Below are positions 9,167 to 18,193 of a stretch of DNA of 64,000 nt, in pieces. Location: the NCBI GenBank assembly GCA_016707895.1, contig JADJGV010000005.1:186001-250000 (forward strand). Reading direction: 5' to 3'. Source of the stretch: Myxococcales bacterium. Lineage in GTDB: Bacteria > Myxococcota_A > Polyangia > Haliangiales > Haliangiaceae. Made by a program: the position numbers and the translations under genes. The first letter of the stretch is position 1, and each line of letters starts with the position of its first letter. The notes beneath the pieces were generated by a model. It was not told the DNA's origin and did no database searches. It saw only the letters and a list, made by a program, of their open reading frames with translations.

Positions 9167-9424
9167 ATGTCGTACCGGCGCGGTACTCAACCGGCCATGG
9201 CACGCAGCGTCCCGCAGATCCTCGGCCTGCTCGGCACCAAGGACCCGGCCACGGTGCTGGTGTACCCGCTCGCGCTCGGCGCCAGCGCGATGACCGTCGA
9301 GCGCGTCGCCGCGTGGACCGGCGTGTGGGGCGCCGACTTCGGCCGGCTCACCGCCGCGGTCAGCACCGACGAGAAGGCCGCGCTGGTGGCGGCCGGCGCG
9401 CGCGAGCAGCCGACGCGCGATTGA
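9167..9424 (+). CDS. Small hypothetical protein
   Basis: 85 residues, begun at ATG 9167, which has GAGG about 10 nt upstream; ATG 9197 is an alternative without a visible ribosome-binding site. No signal peptide, Cys pairs or known motif. The central part LGLLGTKDPATVLVYPLALGASA is mildly hydrophobic and the end is acidic and Ala-rich. It starts 13 nt after the DUF1549-like gene and may be the last gene of that operon. Its codon pattern agrees with the genome, but its reality is not certain. Confidence 0.45.
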   Translation: MSYRRGTQPAMARSVPQILGLLGTKDPATVLVYPLALGASAMTVERVAAWTGVWGADFGRLTAAVSTDEKAALVAAGAREQPTRD

Positions 9425-9433
9425 GCGGCGCGC

Positions 9434-10105
9434 TCAGCGCTTCGGGCAGGCGATGTCCTCGGGCGGCGGCGGGTTGCACTTCACGTCGGGCGGGCAGTCG
9501 TCCTTGACCTGGGTCATGCACCGGCCCGGGCTGACCTCGCGGATCGCGACGACGTCGTCGGGCGGGCACTCGATCTTGATCGGCGCCGGCGGGTTGCACG
9601 GCGGGACCGGCTGACCGGGCGGGAAGTTGGCCTGGCTGCACACGTCCTCGAACGCGGCGCAGCCCTTGGGCGAGCGCTGGACCTGCCAGCGGACCTGTGC
9701 GACGGCGACCGCGGCGCTCGCGTCGCTCGCCGCGGCCGCGACTCCGGCGTCGACGGTCGACGGTGGTGGTGGCGGCGGTGGCAGCTCGACCGGGCACGTC
9801 ACCAGGCGGTTGCCGCCGTCGACGACGCAGCGCCCCGGCTTGAGCTCGACGATGCGGGTGGCGCCCTCGGGGAGGTCCGCGCACGCGATCGCGAACGGTG
9901 GCGGCGGGTTGCACGATGCGCCAGGGGGGCAGTCACGCTGCTGCAGCGCGGTGCAGCGATCACCTTGGCGCGTGAGCGTCCAGCGGGGTCGCGTGTCCGT
10001 CGGCTGCGGCTCGGGCTTGGGATCGGGCGCCTTGCTGCTGCCGCAGGCGCTGGCGACGACCATCACCAGCGGCGTGGCGAACTGGGTGCGACGGGCACGA
10101 GCCAT
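9434..10105 (-). CDS. Cys/Pro-rich lipoprotein with duplicated CNPPxP modules
   Basis: 223 residues with a lipoprotein signal (TPLVMVVASACGSS). The mature part holds two related halves: WTLTRQGDRC..CPPGASCNPPPP..C and WQVQRSPKGC..CSQ..CNPPAP..C, followed by a further CPPDVKCNPPPP..CPKR. A poly-Pro/Ala linker separates them. The pattern suggests internal duplication of a small disulfide-bonded module. I do not recognise a named family. It is convergent with the gene at 9167, and only 48 nt from the HupE-like gene upstream of it on the same strand. Confidence 0.75.
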   Translation of the reverse strand: MARARRTQFATPLVMVVASACGSSKAPDPKPEPQPTDTRPRWTLTRQGDRCTALQQRDCPPGASCNPPPPFAIACADLPEGATRIVELKPGRCVVDGGNRLVTCPVELPPPPPPPSTVDAGVAAAASDASAAVAVAQVRWQVQRSPKGCAAFEDVCSQANFPPGQPVPPCNPPAPIKIECPPDDVVAIREVSPGRCMTQVKDDCPPDVKCNPPPPEDIACPKR

Positions 10106-10153
10106 GGCGCGACGGTAGCGCGGCGGCGGTGGCGAGCGCCAGCGCGGCGATGG

Positions 10154-11272
10154 CTACAGGCCGAGCAGCGTCACCGCGCACAGCCGCTCGACGAGCCACA
10201 CCAGGCCCAGCGCGCCGAGCACCGCGGCGAACGCCGGCAGCGCGTAGCGGCGGTAGGCCGGGGCGCCGATCGCGCGGGCCAGCGCCCAGGTCACCGGCAA
10301 CGCGACCGCCACGATCGTCAGCTGGGCCAGCTCGACGCCGACGTTGAAGCACAGGAGCGGCACGATCACGTCGCCTGGCGGCAACAGCGGCGTCAGCATG
10401 CGCGCGAAGCCGAGGCCGTGCATCAGCCCGAAGCCGAACGCGACCGCCCAGCCGCCGCGCGCGCCCGGGCGGATCGCCGACGCCGCGGCCGTCCATACGA
10501 TCGACGCCGCGATCGCGCACTCCACCAGCTGCGCCGGCAGCGACACCCAGCCGAGCGCCGCGGCGATCAGCGTCAGCGAGTGCGCCAGCGTGAACGCCGA
10601 CACCAGCACCGCGGTGCGCCGCAGCGACGGCACCAGCGCGCGGCGCTGCCAGCCGCCGCCGACGCCGACGATCACCACCGCGATCAAGAGCGCCAGCACG
10701 AACGCGACGTGATCGAGGCCGGTCGCGACGTGGTGCACGCCGGCGCGGACGAACGCCAGCGCGCCCGACGGCGGCGGCTCGGCGAGATCCCAGACGAAGC
10801 GGTTGGCGTCGACCACCAGGATGGTGTCGGCCGGCGCCTGACCGGGGACGATCACCCGCAGCGCAGCGTCGTGGCCGGGGTCGAGGTCGAAGAACAGGTC
10901 GTAGGTGATCGCCAGCGTGGCCAGCGGGCGCGCGCAGGTGGCGCGCCAGGTGATCAGCGCGTCGCTGCCGTCGGCGCGGGCGGTGGCGGGCCCGGCGGCG
11001 CACGGGCCCGCGTCGCTGGCGATCGCGATCCGCGCGGTGACGTAGCCGGCGATCGTCCGCCACGCCGCGGCGTCGAGCTCGGCCACGCGGATCGGCGCCG
11101 TCGGATCGCGGCCGGCCGGCTCGGCGAGGTCGGCCGCCGCGACGCGGATCTGGTAGTCGACCCCGGCGCCGTCGACGGTGGCGGTCGAGTAGGTGACCGA
11201 CGCCTGGTGCGCGGCGGCGGGGGCGGCCAGCGCCGCCAGCCCCACCAGCGCCGCCAGCGCCGCGCGCCTCAC
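10154..11272 (-). CDS. HupE/UreJ_2 family membrane protein with signal peptide
   Basis: 372 residues. A cleavable signal (AALVGLAALAAPAAAHQAS) is followed by about 150 residues of extracytoplasmic beta-rich domain. The C-terminal half has about six membrane segments carrying the family motifs: HHVATGLDHVAFVLALL, FTLAHSLTL, GLMHGLGFA and FNVGVELAQL. These His/Glu/Asp motifs are those of HupE/UreJ proteins linked to metal uptake; transport of nickel or another ion is inferred only. The start overlaps the hslO stop (4 nt), so it is translated after hslO. A paralogue lies at 24692-25876. Confidence 0.85.
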   Translation of the reverse strand: MRRAALAALVGLAALAAPAAAHQASVTYSTATVDGAGVDYQIRVAAADLAEPAGRDPTAPIRVAELDAAAWRTIAGYVTARIAIASDAGPCAAGPATARADGSDALITWRATCARPLATLAITYDLFFDLDPGHDAALRVIVPGQAPADTILVVDANRFVWDLAEPPPSGALAFVRAGVHHVATGLDHVAFVLALLIAVVIVGVGGGWQRRALVPSLRRTAVLVSAFTLAHSLTLIAAALGWVSLPAQLVECAIAASIVWTAAASAIRPGARGGWAVAFGFGLMHGLGFARMLTPLLPPGDVIVPLLCFNVGVELAQLTIVAVALPVTWALARAIGAPAYRRYALPAFAAVLGALGLVWLVERLCAVTLLGL

Positions 11273-12123
11273 GCCCGGGCGGCCTGATCGCGGAAGCCGC
11301 GCAGCGCGTCGGGCGTGATCCGGTACTGCCGGCCGCAGGCGTCGCAGCGCACCTCGAGCGGATCGCCGCCCAGCATCGACTCGACCTCGCCGTCGGGCAG
11401 GGTCAGGATGCTCGTCATCACCCGCACCTCGCTGCAGGTGCAGCCGAAGCGCAGCTCGGACGACGCCAGGTCCGCGTACTCGAAGCCGGCGAACACCGCC
11501 TTGGCCAGCTCGGGCGCGGTCTTGCCGCGGCCCTCGAGCAGGATGCCGATCGGCTCCAGGCCGCCGAGGTGGTCGGTCATCGCGTCGATGACCTCGCGGG
11601 TCGCCTCGGGCAGGAGCTGCACGACGTAGCCGCCGACCGCGCGCACGCCGCCGGGGCCGGGCAGCGCGCCCAGCGCCACCATCGCGACGATCTGCTCGGA
11701 CTGCTTGAAGTACCGCATCAGCGCGGTGGCCATGTCGTCGCCGTCGGGCACCGCGACCGTGCCCTGGTGCAAGGCGCCGTTGAGCAGCGTGTAGTTGACC
11801 TGCAGCCGGTGATCGCCCGCCGTGAGCACCGCGATCGCCTCACCGGGGTTGACCAGGCCGCGGCACAGCCCCTCGGGCAGCGAGTCGGCGACCAGCGAGC
11901 CGCCGCGGGCGTCGCGCCACACCAGCTGCACCCGGCGCGACGGCTGGGTGGTCTCGCGCACCAGCACCGCCGCCGCCAGCAACTCGGCCAGCCGCAGCCC
12001 CAGCTCGTCGCCCGCGGTCTGCGCCCCCAGCGCGCTGCGGGCGGTGTCGGTGACGACGGCCGCGATCAAGCGGAACGCGCCATCCATGGTCATCGCGCGG
12101 ACGACGCGGTCGGGCTCGGACAT
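11269..12123 (-). CDS. hslO: Redox-regulated chaperone Hsp33
   Basis: 284 residues, the usual Hsp33 size. The chaperone prevents aggregation of unfolding proteins under oxidative stress and is switched on by oxidation of its zinc centre. The C-terminal zinc site is visible as FGCTCSEVRV and EVRCDACGRQYRI, giving the CxC...CxxC arrangement. Other family signatures include GYVVQLLPEA and YFKQSEQI. It is cytoplasmic. The downstream HupE-like gene overlaps its stop by 4 nt. The 36-bp tandem repeat sits between it and the preceding SGNH gene. Confidence 0.95.
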   Translation of the reverse strand: MSEPDRVVRAMTMDGAFRLIAAVVTDTARSALGAQTAGDELGLRLAELLAAAVLVRETTQPSRRVQLVWRDARGGSLVADSLPEGLCRGLVNPGEAIAVLTAGDHRLQVNYTLLNGALHQGTVAVPDGDDMATALMRYFKQSEQIVAMVALGALPGPGGVRAVGGYVVQLLPEATREVIDAMTDHLGGLEPIGILLEGRGKTAPELAKAVFAGFEYADLASSELRFGCTCSEVRVMTSILTLPDGEVESMLGGDPLEVRCDACGRQYRITPDALRGFRDQAARA

Positions 12124-12195
12124 GGGGCGGAGGATATGCGGCGCCCGCGGGATGGCAACCCGGCGGGCCGGCGAACGCCGCCGCCGTGTGGGTCA

Positions 12196-12267
12196 CGGCG
12201 GTCTTCCACGTGGGACGCGGGGCCTGGCGCGCGGCGATCTTCCACGTGAGACGCGGGGCCTGGCGCC
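12196..12267. repeat. Tandem 36-bp repeat (two copies) with CACGTG core
   Basis: Two adjacent copies of a 36-base unit, about 90% identical, with period 36 (12196-12231 and 12232-12267). Each holds TTCCACGTG(G/A)GACGCGGGG. The core matches the palindrome family seen at 46020, 54141 and 54165. It lies between hslO and the SGNH hydrolase gene. Confidence 0.8.
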
Positions 12268-12300
12268 CGCGACGCCCCTGGGCCCCGCGTCGCTGCGGCC

Positions 12301-13503
12301 TCAGCGCGCCTTGAACGCCGCGTACCCGTCCAGCAGGCCGGCCGACAGCGCGGTCCCGATGCGGGCGTCGCCGCTCTCGGACGGGTGGGTGAAGTCGTTG
12401 GTCAGCCAGCCGCGCTGCCGCCACTGCCGCGACGAGCCGGCGCCGCCCATCCACGCATAGGCGTCCCAGAAGCCGCAGCCGACCGCGGCGGCGGCGGCGC
12501 GGTTGGCCTCGACCATGCCGGGGATCGCCGCCCGCGGCGGGCTGCCCTTCTTGTCCCACTCGAGCTGATCGAGCGGCGAGATCAGCAGGCAGGCGGCGGT
12601 GGGGTGCGCCTTCTTCACCGGCGCGACCAGGTCGGCGAGCACCGCGTGGTAGTTGACCAGGTCGTCGCCGGCCAGCCAGCCGGCCTCGTTGGCGCCGATC
12701 ATCACGATGAACAGGTCGGGCGCGCGGTGGGCGGCCTGGCCCTGGAAGTGATCGCGGCGGTTCTTCGCCCAGCCCTTGGCGGTGGCGTTGACCACGCCGA
12801 GGTTGTCGACCACCACGCCGCGCGCCGCCTCGAGCACGACGCCGAACAGCCGGACCTTGCCGCTGGCGCGCAGGTCGAGCCGCCCGAGCGTGCCGGTGAC
12901 GGGCACGGTCGCGAACGCCGCCTTCTTGGCCGGCCCCGACGTGTCGATCGTCGCGGCCGCGGCGCCGTCGACCGTCGCGGTGAAGCTGCCGCCGCCCGGC
13001 TGGGCCAGGTAGTAGACCTCGGCGGTGGTGACCACCGCGCTCTTCGGCGAGAACCGCGCGTTGGCGCCGCCCTGGCTCTCGACCGAGCCACCTCCGTAGC
13101 CCAGCAGGCGGTCGGCCGGGAACGGCGTCGACACTCCCCACAGCTTCCACGACGCGCTGGCCGACCGCTTGGCCGTGCGCACCCGGCAGTACTTGTGCGG
13201 CGGCACGACGTGGAGGAACCCGGGCCCGCCGTCACCGAACCGCGGCACCAGCGCGTCGCGCAGGTGCTGGGCCAGCTTGTCGTCGGCCGACAGCGAGTCG
13301 CCGAGGTAGGTGATGCGCACCGCGTGGGCCGCGGTGCCGGCCTCGGTCGCGGCCAGCGCCTGGTAGAAGCCGTCGAGCGCGCGGGTGCACTTCGGCCCGC
13401 TGCCGCGCACGCACGGGTCGACGAACTGCGCCGGCGGCGGACGATCGGCGGCGGCGGTCGCCGCGGTGGCCAGGCACAAGGTCAGCGTGAGCGCCGCGCG
13501 CAT
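12301..13503 (-). CDS. Secreted SGNH/GDSL-family hydrolase
   Basis: 400 residues with a signal peptide (ALTLTLCLATAATAAA). SGNH signatures are in the right order: block I YLGDSLSADD (nucleophile Ser near residue 69), a Gly-rich block II, block III IMIGANEAG, and block V TNDFTHPSESG with the Asp-x-x-His pair near residue 370. Between blocks I and III there is an inserted beta-rich domain of about 120 residues, as in myxobacterial and planctomycete members. Such enzymes deacylate polysaccharides or hydrolyse esters; the substrate here is unknown. It probably acts in the periplasm or outside the cell. Confidence 0.85.
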   Translation of the reverse strand: MRAALTLTLCLATAATAAADRPPPAQFVDPCVRGSGPKCTRALDGFYQALAATEAGTAAHAVRITYLGDSLSADDKLAQHLRDALVPRFGDGGPGFLHVVPPHKYCRVRTAKRSASASWKLWGVSTPFPADRLLGYGGGSVESQGGANARFSPKSAVVTTAEVYYLAQPGGGSFTATVDGAAAATIDTSGPAKKAAFATVPVTGTLGRLDLRASGKVRLFGVVLEAARGVVVDNLGVVNATAKGWAKNRRDHFQGQAAHRAPDLFIVMIGANEAGWLAGDDLVNYHAVLADLVAPVKKAHPTAACLLISPLDQLEWDKKGSPPRAAIPGMVEANRAAAAAVGCGFWDAYAWMGGAGSSRQWRQRGWLTNDFTHPSESGDARIGTALSAGLLDGYAAFKAR

Positions 13504-13555
13504 GGCCGTCGATGCTACGCGGGTGCCGCCGACCGCGCCAGGTTTCGACCGGGCC

Positions 13556-14110
13556 TCACTGCCAGCGGCAGCGGATCGTGCACACCTCGCCGCCGCGCTT
13601 GCGGCACGAGGTCATCGCGGTCTCGACCTGCTCGCCGCCCGACAGCTCGATCGACCGCTCGGCCCAGCCACGCACCGAGTGGCAGTGGGTGCAGCTCGGC
13701 TCGGGGAAGTCGACGATCTCGAGGTCGATCGACTCGGGCGACTCGTGGACGTCGAGCCGCCCGCCGTCGTAGTGCATGTGCCACAGCCGCGCCGCCCGGG
13801 CCATCACCCAGCGCACCGTCCCGACCCGGTAGAACAGCCGGTAGATCGTCGTCAGGTTGGCCTCCGCGCCGTAGCGCCCGAGCGCGTGGATCAGCGCGCC
13901 GTCGCCCTTGCCGAACAGCCGATCGAGGGCCTCCGATAGCTCGGCCAGCATGGCCACCGGGTACCAGCGGGCGACCACCGGCCCGCCGCGCACCACCTCG
14001 GCGAGCGCCGGGCTCACCTGCGCACACACCCGGTCGATCCCGGCCTGGCCATGGTTGAGCCGGACCCAGGTCACCCGAGACGCGAGCGCGCTTCCCTTCA
14101 CGTTCGCCAC
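13556..14110 (-). CDS. DUF2378 (TIGR02265) family protein
   Basis: 184 residues. The GTG start gives VANVKGSALASRVTW, matching the typical family start; longer frames run antisense through pccB. Family features are WYPVAMLAELSEALDR, GDGALIHALGRYGAEANL, LWHMHYDGGRLDV and the ending GWAERSIELSGG..CRxRG..CxxRCRW. The family is an expanded paralogous group in Myxococcus xanthus and is largely confined to Myxococcota, which supports the host assignment. Its function is unknown. It is divergent from pccB, 54 nt away. Confidence 0.85.
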   Translation of the reverse strand: MANVKGSALASRVTWVRLNHGQAGIDRVCAQVSPALAEVVRGGPVVARWYPVAMLAELSEALDRLFGKGDGALIHALGRYGAEANLTTIYRLFYRVGTVRWVMARAARLWHMHYDGGRLDVHESPESIDLEIVDFPEPSCTHCHSVRGWAERSIELSGGEQVETAMTSCRKRGGEVCTIRCRWQ

Positions 14111-14164
14111 GTATCTAGTATACGCCCGCCGCGCGGCCCTTCGCGCCCGCGCCAAAGGAATCCC

Positions 14165-15718
<1,554 letters not shown>

Positions 15719-15798
15719 GCGGGGCGGCGGTCGCCCTCGCGCCGGCGCGCCCGCCGCCGCGCTGGCGCGCCCTCGGGTAAAGGTGTATACATGACACC

Positions 15799-16608
15799 AT
15801 GAAGGCGGCGCTGGACGATCTCGTCGACGACGTGGCCGCGCAGGCGGCGGGGCTGCTGCTGGTCGTGACCGGCGCGGGCGTGAGCCTGGCGTCGGGCATC
15901 CCGACGTTCCGCGGCAGCGATCCGGACGCGGTGTGGGCGACCGACGTCACCGAGCTGGGCACCAACCAGTACTTCCAGGACGACCCCGCCGGGTCGTGGG
16001 CCTGGTACCTGGCGCGGTTCGGGCGACTGGCCGACGTCGCGCCCAACGCCGCGCACCACGCGCTGGCGGCGCTCGAGCGGTGGCAGCGCGGTCGCGGCGG
16101 TGAGTTCTTGCTGGTGACGCAGAACGTCGACCGGCTCCACGCCGCCGCTGGCACCGAGGCGCTGGTCGAGGTGCACGGCCGCGCCGATCGCGTGCGCTGC
16201 TCGCGGCAGACCTGCGCGCTGGGCGCGCCGCGCGGTTCGATCGCGCGCGCCGACGTGCCGATCGCCGCGTTCCTGGCCGCGCCCACCGACGCCAACGTGC
16301 CGCGCTGCCCGCAGTGCGGCGCGCGGCTGCGCCAGCACGTGCTGTGGTTCGACGAGATGTACAGCGGCCACGCCGACTACGACTGGCCGCGGGTCGAGCG
16401 CGCCGCCCGCGACGCGGCGCTGGTCATCTTCGTCGGCACGTCGTTCTCGGTCGGCGTCACCGACTTCGTGCTCACTCAGGCGGTGCGGCGCGGGCGGCCG
16501 GTGTACTCGGTCGATCCGGGCGCGGTGGAGCCCGACCCGTCGGTGCGGGTGGTCGCGGCGCCGGCCGAGCAGGCCCTGCCGGCGCTGGTGTCGGCGCTGG
16601 CCCGGTAG
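15799..16608 (+). CDS. Sirtuin (SIR2-family NAD-dependent protein deacylase)
   Basis: 269 residues. It removes acyl groups from lysines using NAD. All core motifs are present: GAGVSLASGIPTFRG, TQNVDRLH, catalytic His in EVHG, GTSFSVG and a terminal NAD-binding segment. The zinc site is unusual: the first pair is CSRQTC (CX4C rather than CX2C), while the second is the normal CPQC. Immediately before the start lies GGTGTATACATGACACC, an inverted repeat that could be an operator or chance. pccB lies 80 nt upstream on the same strand, and acyl-CoA-derived modifications are possible substrates, but this is inference. Confidence 0.9.
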   Translation: MKAALDDLVDDVAAQAAGLLLVVTGAGVSLASGIPTFRGSDPDAVWATDVTELGTNQYFQDDPAGSWAWYLARFGRLADVAPNAAHHALAALERWQRGRGGEFLLVTQNVDRLHAAAGTEALVEVHGRADRVRCSRQTCALGAPRGSIARADVPIAAFLAAPTDANVPRCPQCGARLRQHVLWFDEMYSGHADYDWPRVERAARDAALVIFVGTSFSVGVTDFVLTQAVRRGRPVYSVDPGAVEPDPSVRVVAAPAEQALPALVSALAR

Positions 16609-16772
16609 GCGACGCCGCCACCCGCGCGTCGCGGCGATCCTGGTTCGACCGGTGGCTGGTGGCGGCGATCGGCGCGCGGCGGCGGCGCGGTCGGGCCTGT
16701 CACGGGCGCTGACCGGATCGTGACGTGATCCGCGCGTGCCGCGGCGACGGGGATGGCTAGATTGGAGCCGCG

Positions 16773-17654
16773 ATGCGCCGTGCTGTCCTCGGTGTCTTCA
16801 CCTACGTCGGCTTCGCGATCTTGCTGCTCGCGTGGCTGCCGATCCTCGGCGTCGTGACGCTGCTCGATCGGCGCGACATTCGGCGGCGCGGGCGGTGGAT
16901 GCGCAAGTTCGGCCGGGCGTCGGCAAGGGTTGCGCCGCAGTGGCGGTTTCGCGTCGAGGGCCGGCCGCCGGTCGACATCGATCGCCGGGCCTACGTGGTG
17001 GTGGCCAACCACCAGTCGACCGCGGATCCGTGGCTCCTGTCGTCGCTGCGCTGGGACATGCGATGGATCGCCAAGGCCTCGCTGTTCAGGGCGCCGGTGA
17101 TCGGCTGGCTGATGCGCCTGGGCGGCGATCTGGAGGTGGTGCGCGGCCAGGGCGCCAGCGTGAAGGCGATGCTGGCCGAGGCCCGCGCCACGCTGGCCCG
17201 CGGGATGTCGCTGATGATCTTCCCCGAGGGCACCCGCTCGCCCGACGGCGAGCTGGGCCGCTTCAAGGACGGCGCGTTCGAGCTGGCGATCGCCAGCGGC
17301 GCGCCGATCTTGCCGGTGGTCGTCGACGGCACCCACCACTGCCGGCCCAAGGGCTCGTGGTGGTTCGGCGAGGCCGACGCGGTGGCGAAGGTGCTGCCGC
17401 CGATCGCGACCGAGGGGCTGACGATGGCCGACGTGCCGGCGTTGCGCGAGCAGGTGCGCGCGACGATCGCGTCCGAGCTGGTGCGGCTGCGCAACGCGCC
17501 GCTGCCGCCGGTGGCGGCGCTGATCGCCCCCGACATGGCGCTGCCGGCGGCGGTCGCCGCGGCGATGCTCACCGCCGCCAGCGCGGCGCCCCGCCCGACC
17601 AGCGCGTCGACCGAGAGCGGCGCGCGGGGCGACGACATGGGGGAGCACGAGTAG
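16773..17654 (+). CDS. plsC: 1-acyl-sn-glycerol-3-phosphate acyltransferase (PlsC-like)
   Basis: 293 residues. It acylates lysophosphatidic acid in phospholipid synthesis at the inner membrane. An N-terminal membrane segment (residues 5-30) precedes the acyltransferase core with NHQSTAD (HX4D) near residue 77, a glycine-rich ARGMSLMIFPEGTRS block near 150 and VVVDGTHH. The C-terminal 60 residues are Ala/Pro-rich and go beyond the usual family length. The next small gene starts on the base after its stop. Substrate preference cannot be read from sequence. Confidence 0.9.
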   Translation: MRRAVLGVFTYVGFAILLLAWLPILGVVTLLDRRDIRRRGRWMRKFGRASARVAPQWRFRVEGRPPVDIDRRAYVVVANHQSTADPWLLSSLRWDMRWIAKASLFRAPVIGWLMRLGGDLEVVRGQGASVKAMLAEARATLARGMSLMIFPEGTRSPDGELGRFKDGAFELAIASGAPILPVVVDGTHHCRPKGSWWFGEADAVAKVLPPIATEGLTMADVPALREQVRATIASELVRLRNAPLPPVAALIAPDMALPAAVAAAMLTAASAAPRPTSASTESGARGDDMGEHE

Positions 17655-17801
17655 ATGTCGAACCAGGGCTGGGGCCGGCCGCCGCGCGCCAACCGCACCG
17701 TCGGCGAGAAGGTGTTCGACGCGGTCACCTGGCCGGCGCGCAAGCTGTTCTGGACCGTCGCGCTGGTCGCCATGACCGTGAAGCGCCGCCGCCGCCGCTG
17801 A
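17655..17801 (+). CDS. 48-residue basic single-pass membrane protein
   Basis: Small ORF with ATG directly after the plsC stop and GGGGGAG 9 nt upstream. The product starts MSNQGWGRPPRANRT and has an amphipathic or membrane-spanning segment LFWTVALVAMTV, then ends in five consecutive Arg after Lys. The arrangement (short helix, basic cytoplasmic tail) fits a small membrane-associated partner of PlsC. I do not recognise a family. Confidence 0.65.
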   Translation: MSNQGWGRPPRANRTVGEKVFDAVTWPARKLFWTVALVAMTVKRRRRR

Positions 17802-17818
17802 GCCCGCGGGCGATCGCG

Positions 17819-18157
17819 CTAGGTGATCAGCACCGCCGCGACCACCAGCGACACCAGCGCGCCGACGACGATCGCGAAGATCGCGCGGCCCATGCCGTGG
17901 GTCCCCGGCCGCCGCTGGATGTCGCGCACCGCGAGGACGCCGAGCACGATCGCCACCGGCGCCAGCGGGAAGATGAGCAGCGCGCCGAGGCCGACGTAGC
18001 CAGCGGCCATCGACAGGCCGGTGCGGCCGACCGGCAAGAGCATGCGCATGCCGGCGTCGTGGCTGGCCGCGCCCGGGCCGGCGAACACGTTCCCGCAGTG
18101 CGGGCACTGCGGCGTCATGTACACCACGGGGCGCTGGCAGCGCGGGCAGGGGCGCAT
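17819..18157 (-). CDS. Zinc-ribbon plus DUF4190-type membrane protein
   Basis: 112 residues from ATG 18157; GTG 18175 would add six. The N-terminus has CPRC and CPHC pairs that make a zinc ribbon (residues 4-22). Two membrane segments follow (about 50-78 and 90-112), the first with the GYVGLGALLIFPLAPVAIVLG pattern and RDIQRRPGTHGMGRAIFAIV linker of the DUF4190 family. Function unknown. It is divergent from the TPR gene at 18194, 36 nt away. Confidence 0.75.
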   Translation of the reverse strand: MRPCPRCQRPVVYMTPQCPHCGNVFAGPGAASHDAGMRMLLPVGRTGLSMAAGYVGLGALLIFPLAPVAIVLGVLAVRDIQRRPGTHGMGRAIFAIVVGALVSLVVAAVLIT

Positions 18158-18193
18158 CGACGGCGTGGGCGGCACGAGTGGTAGGGTACCAGG

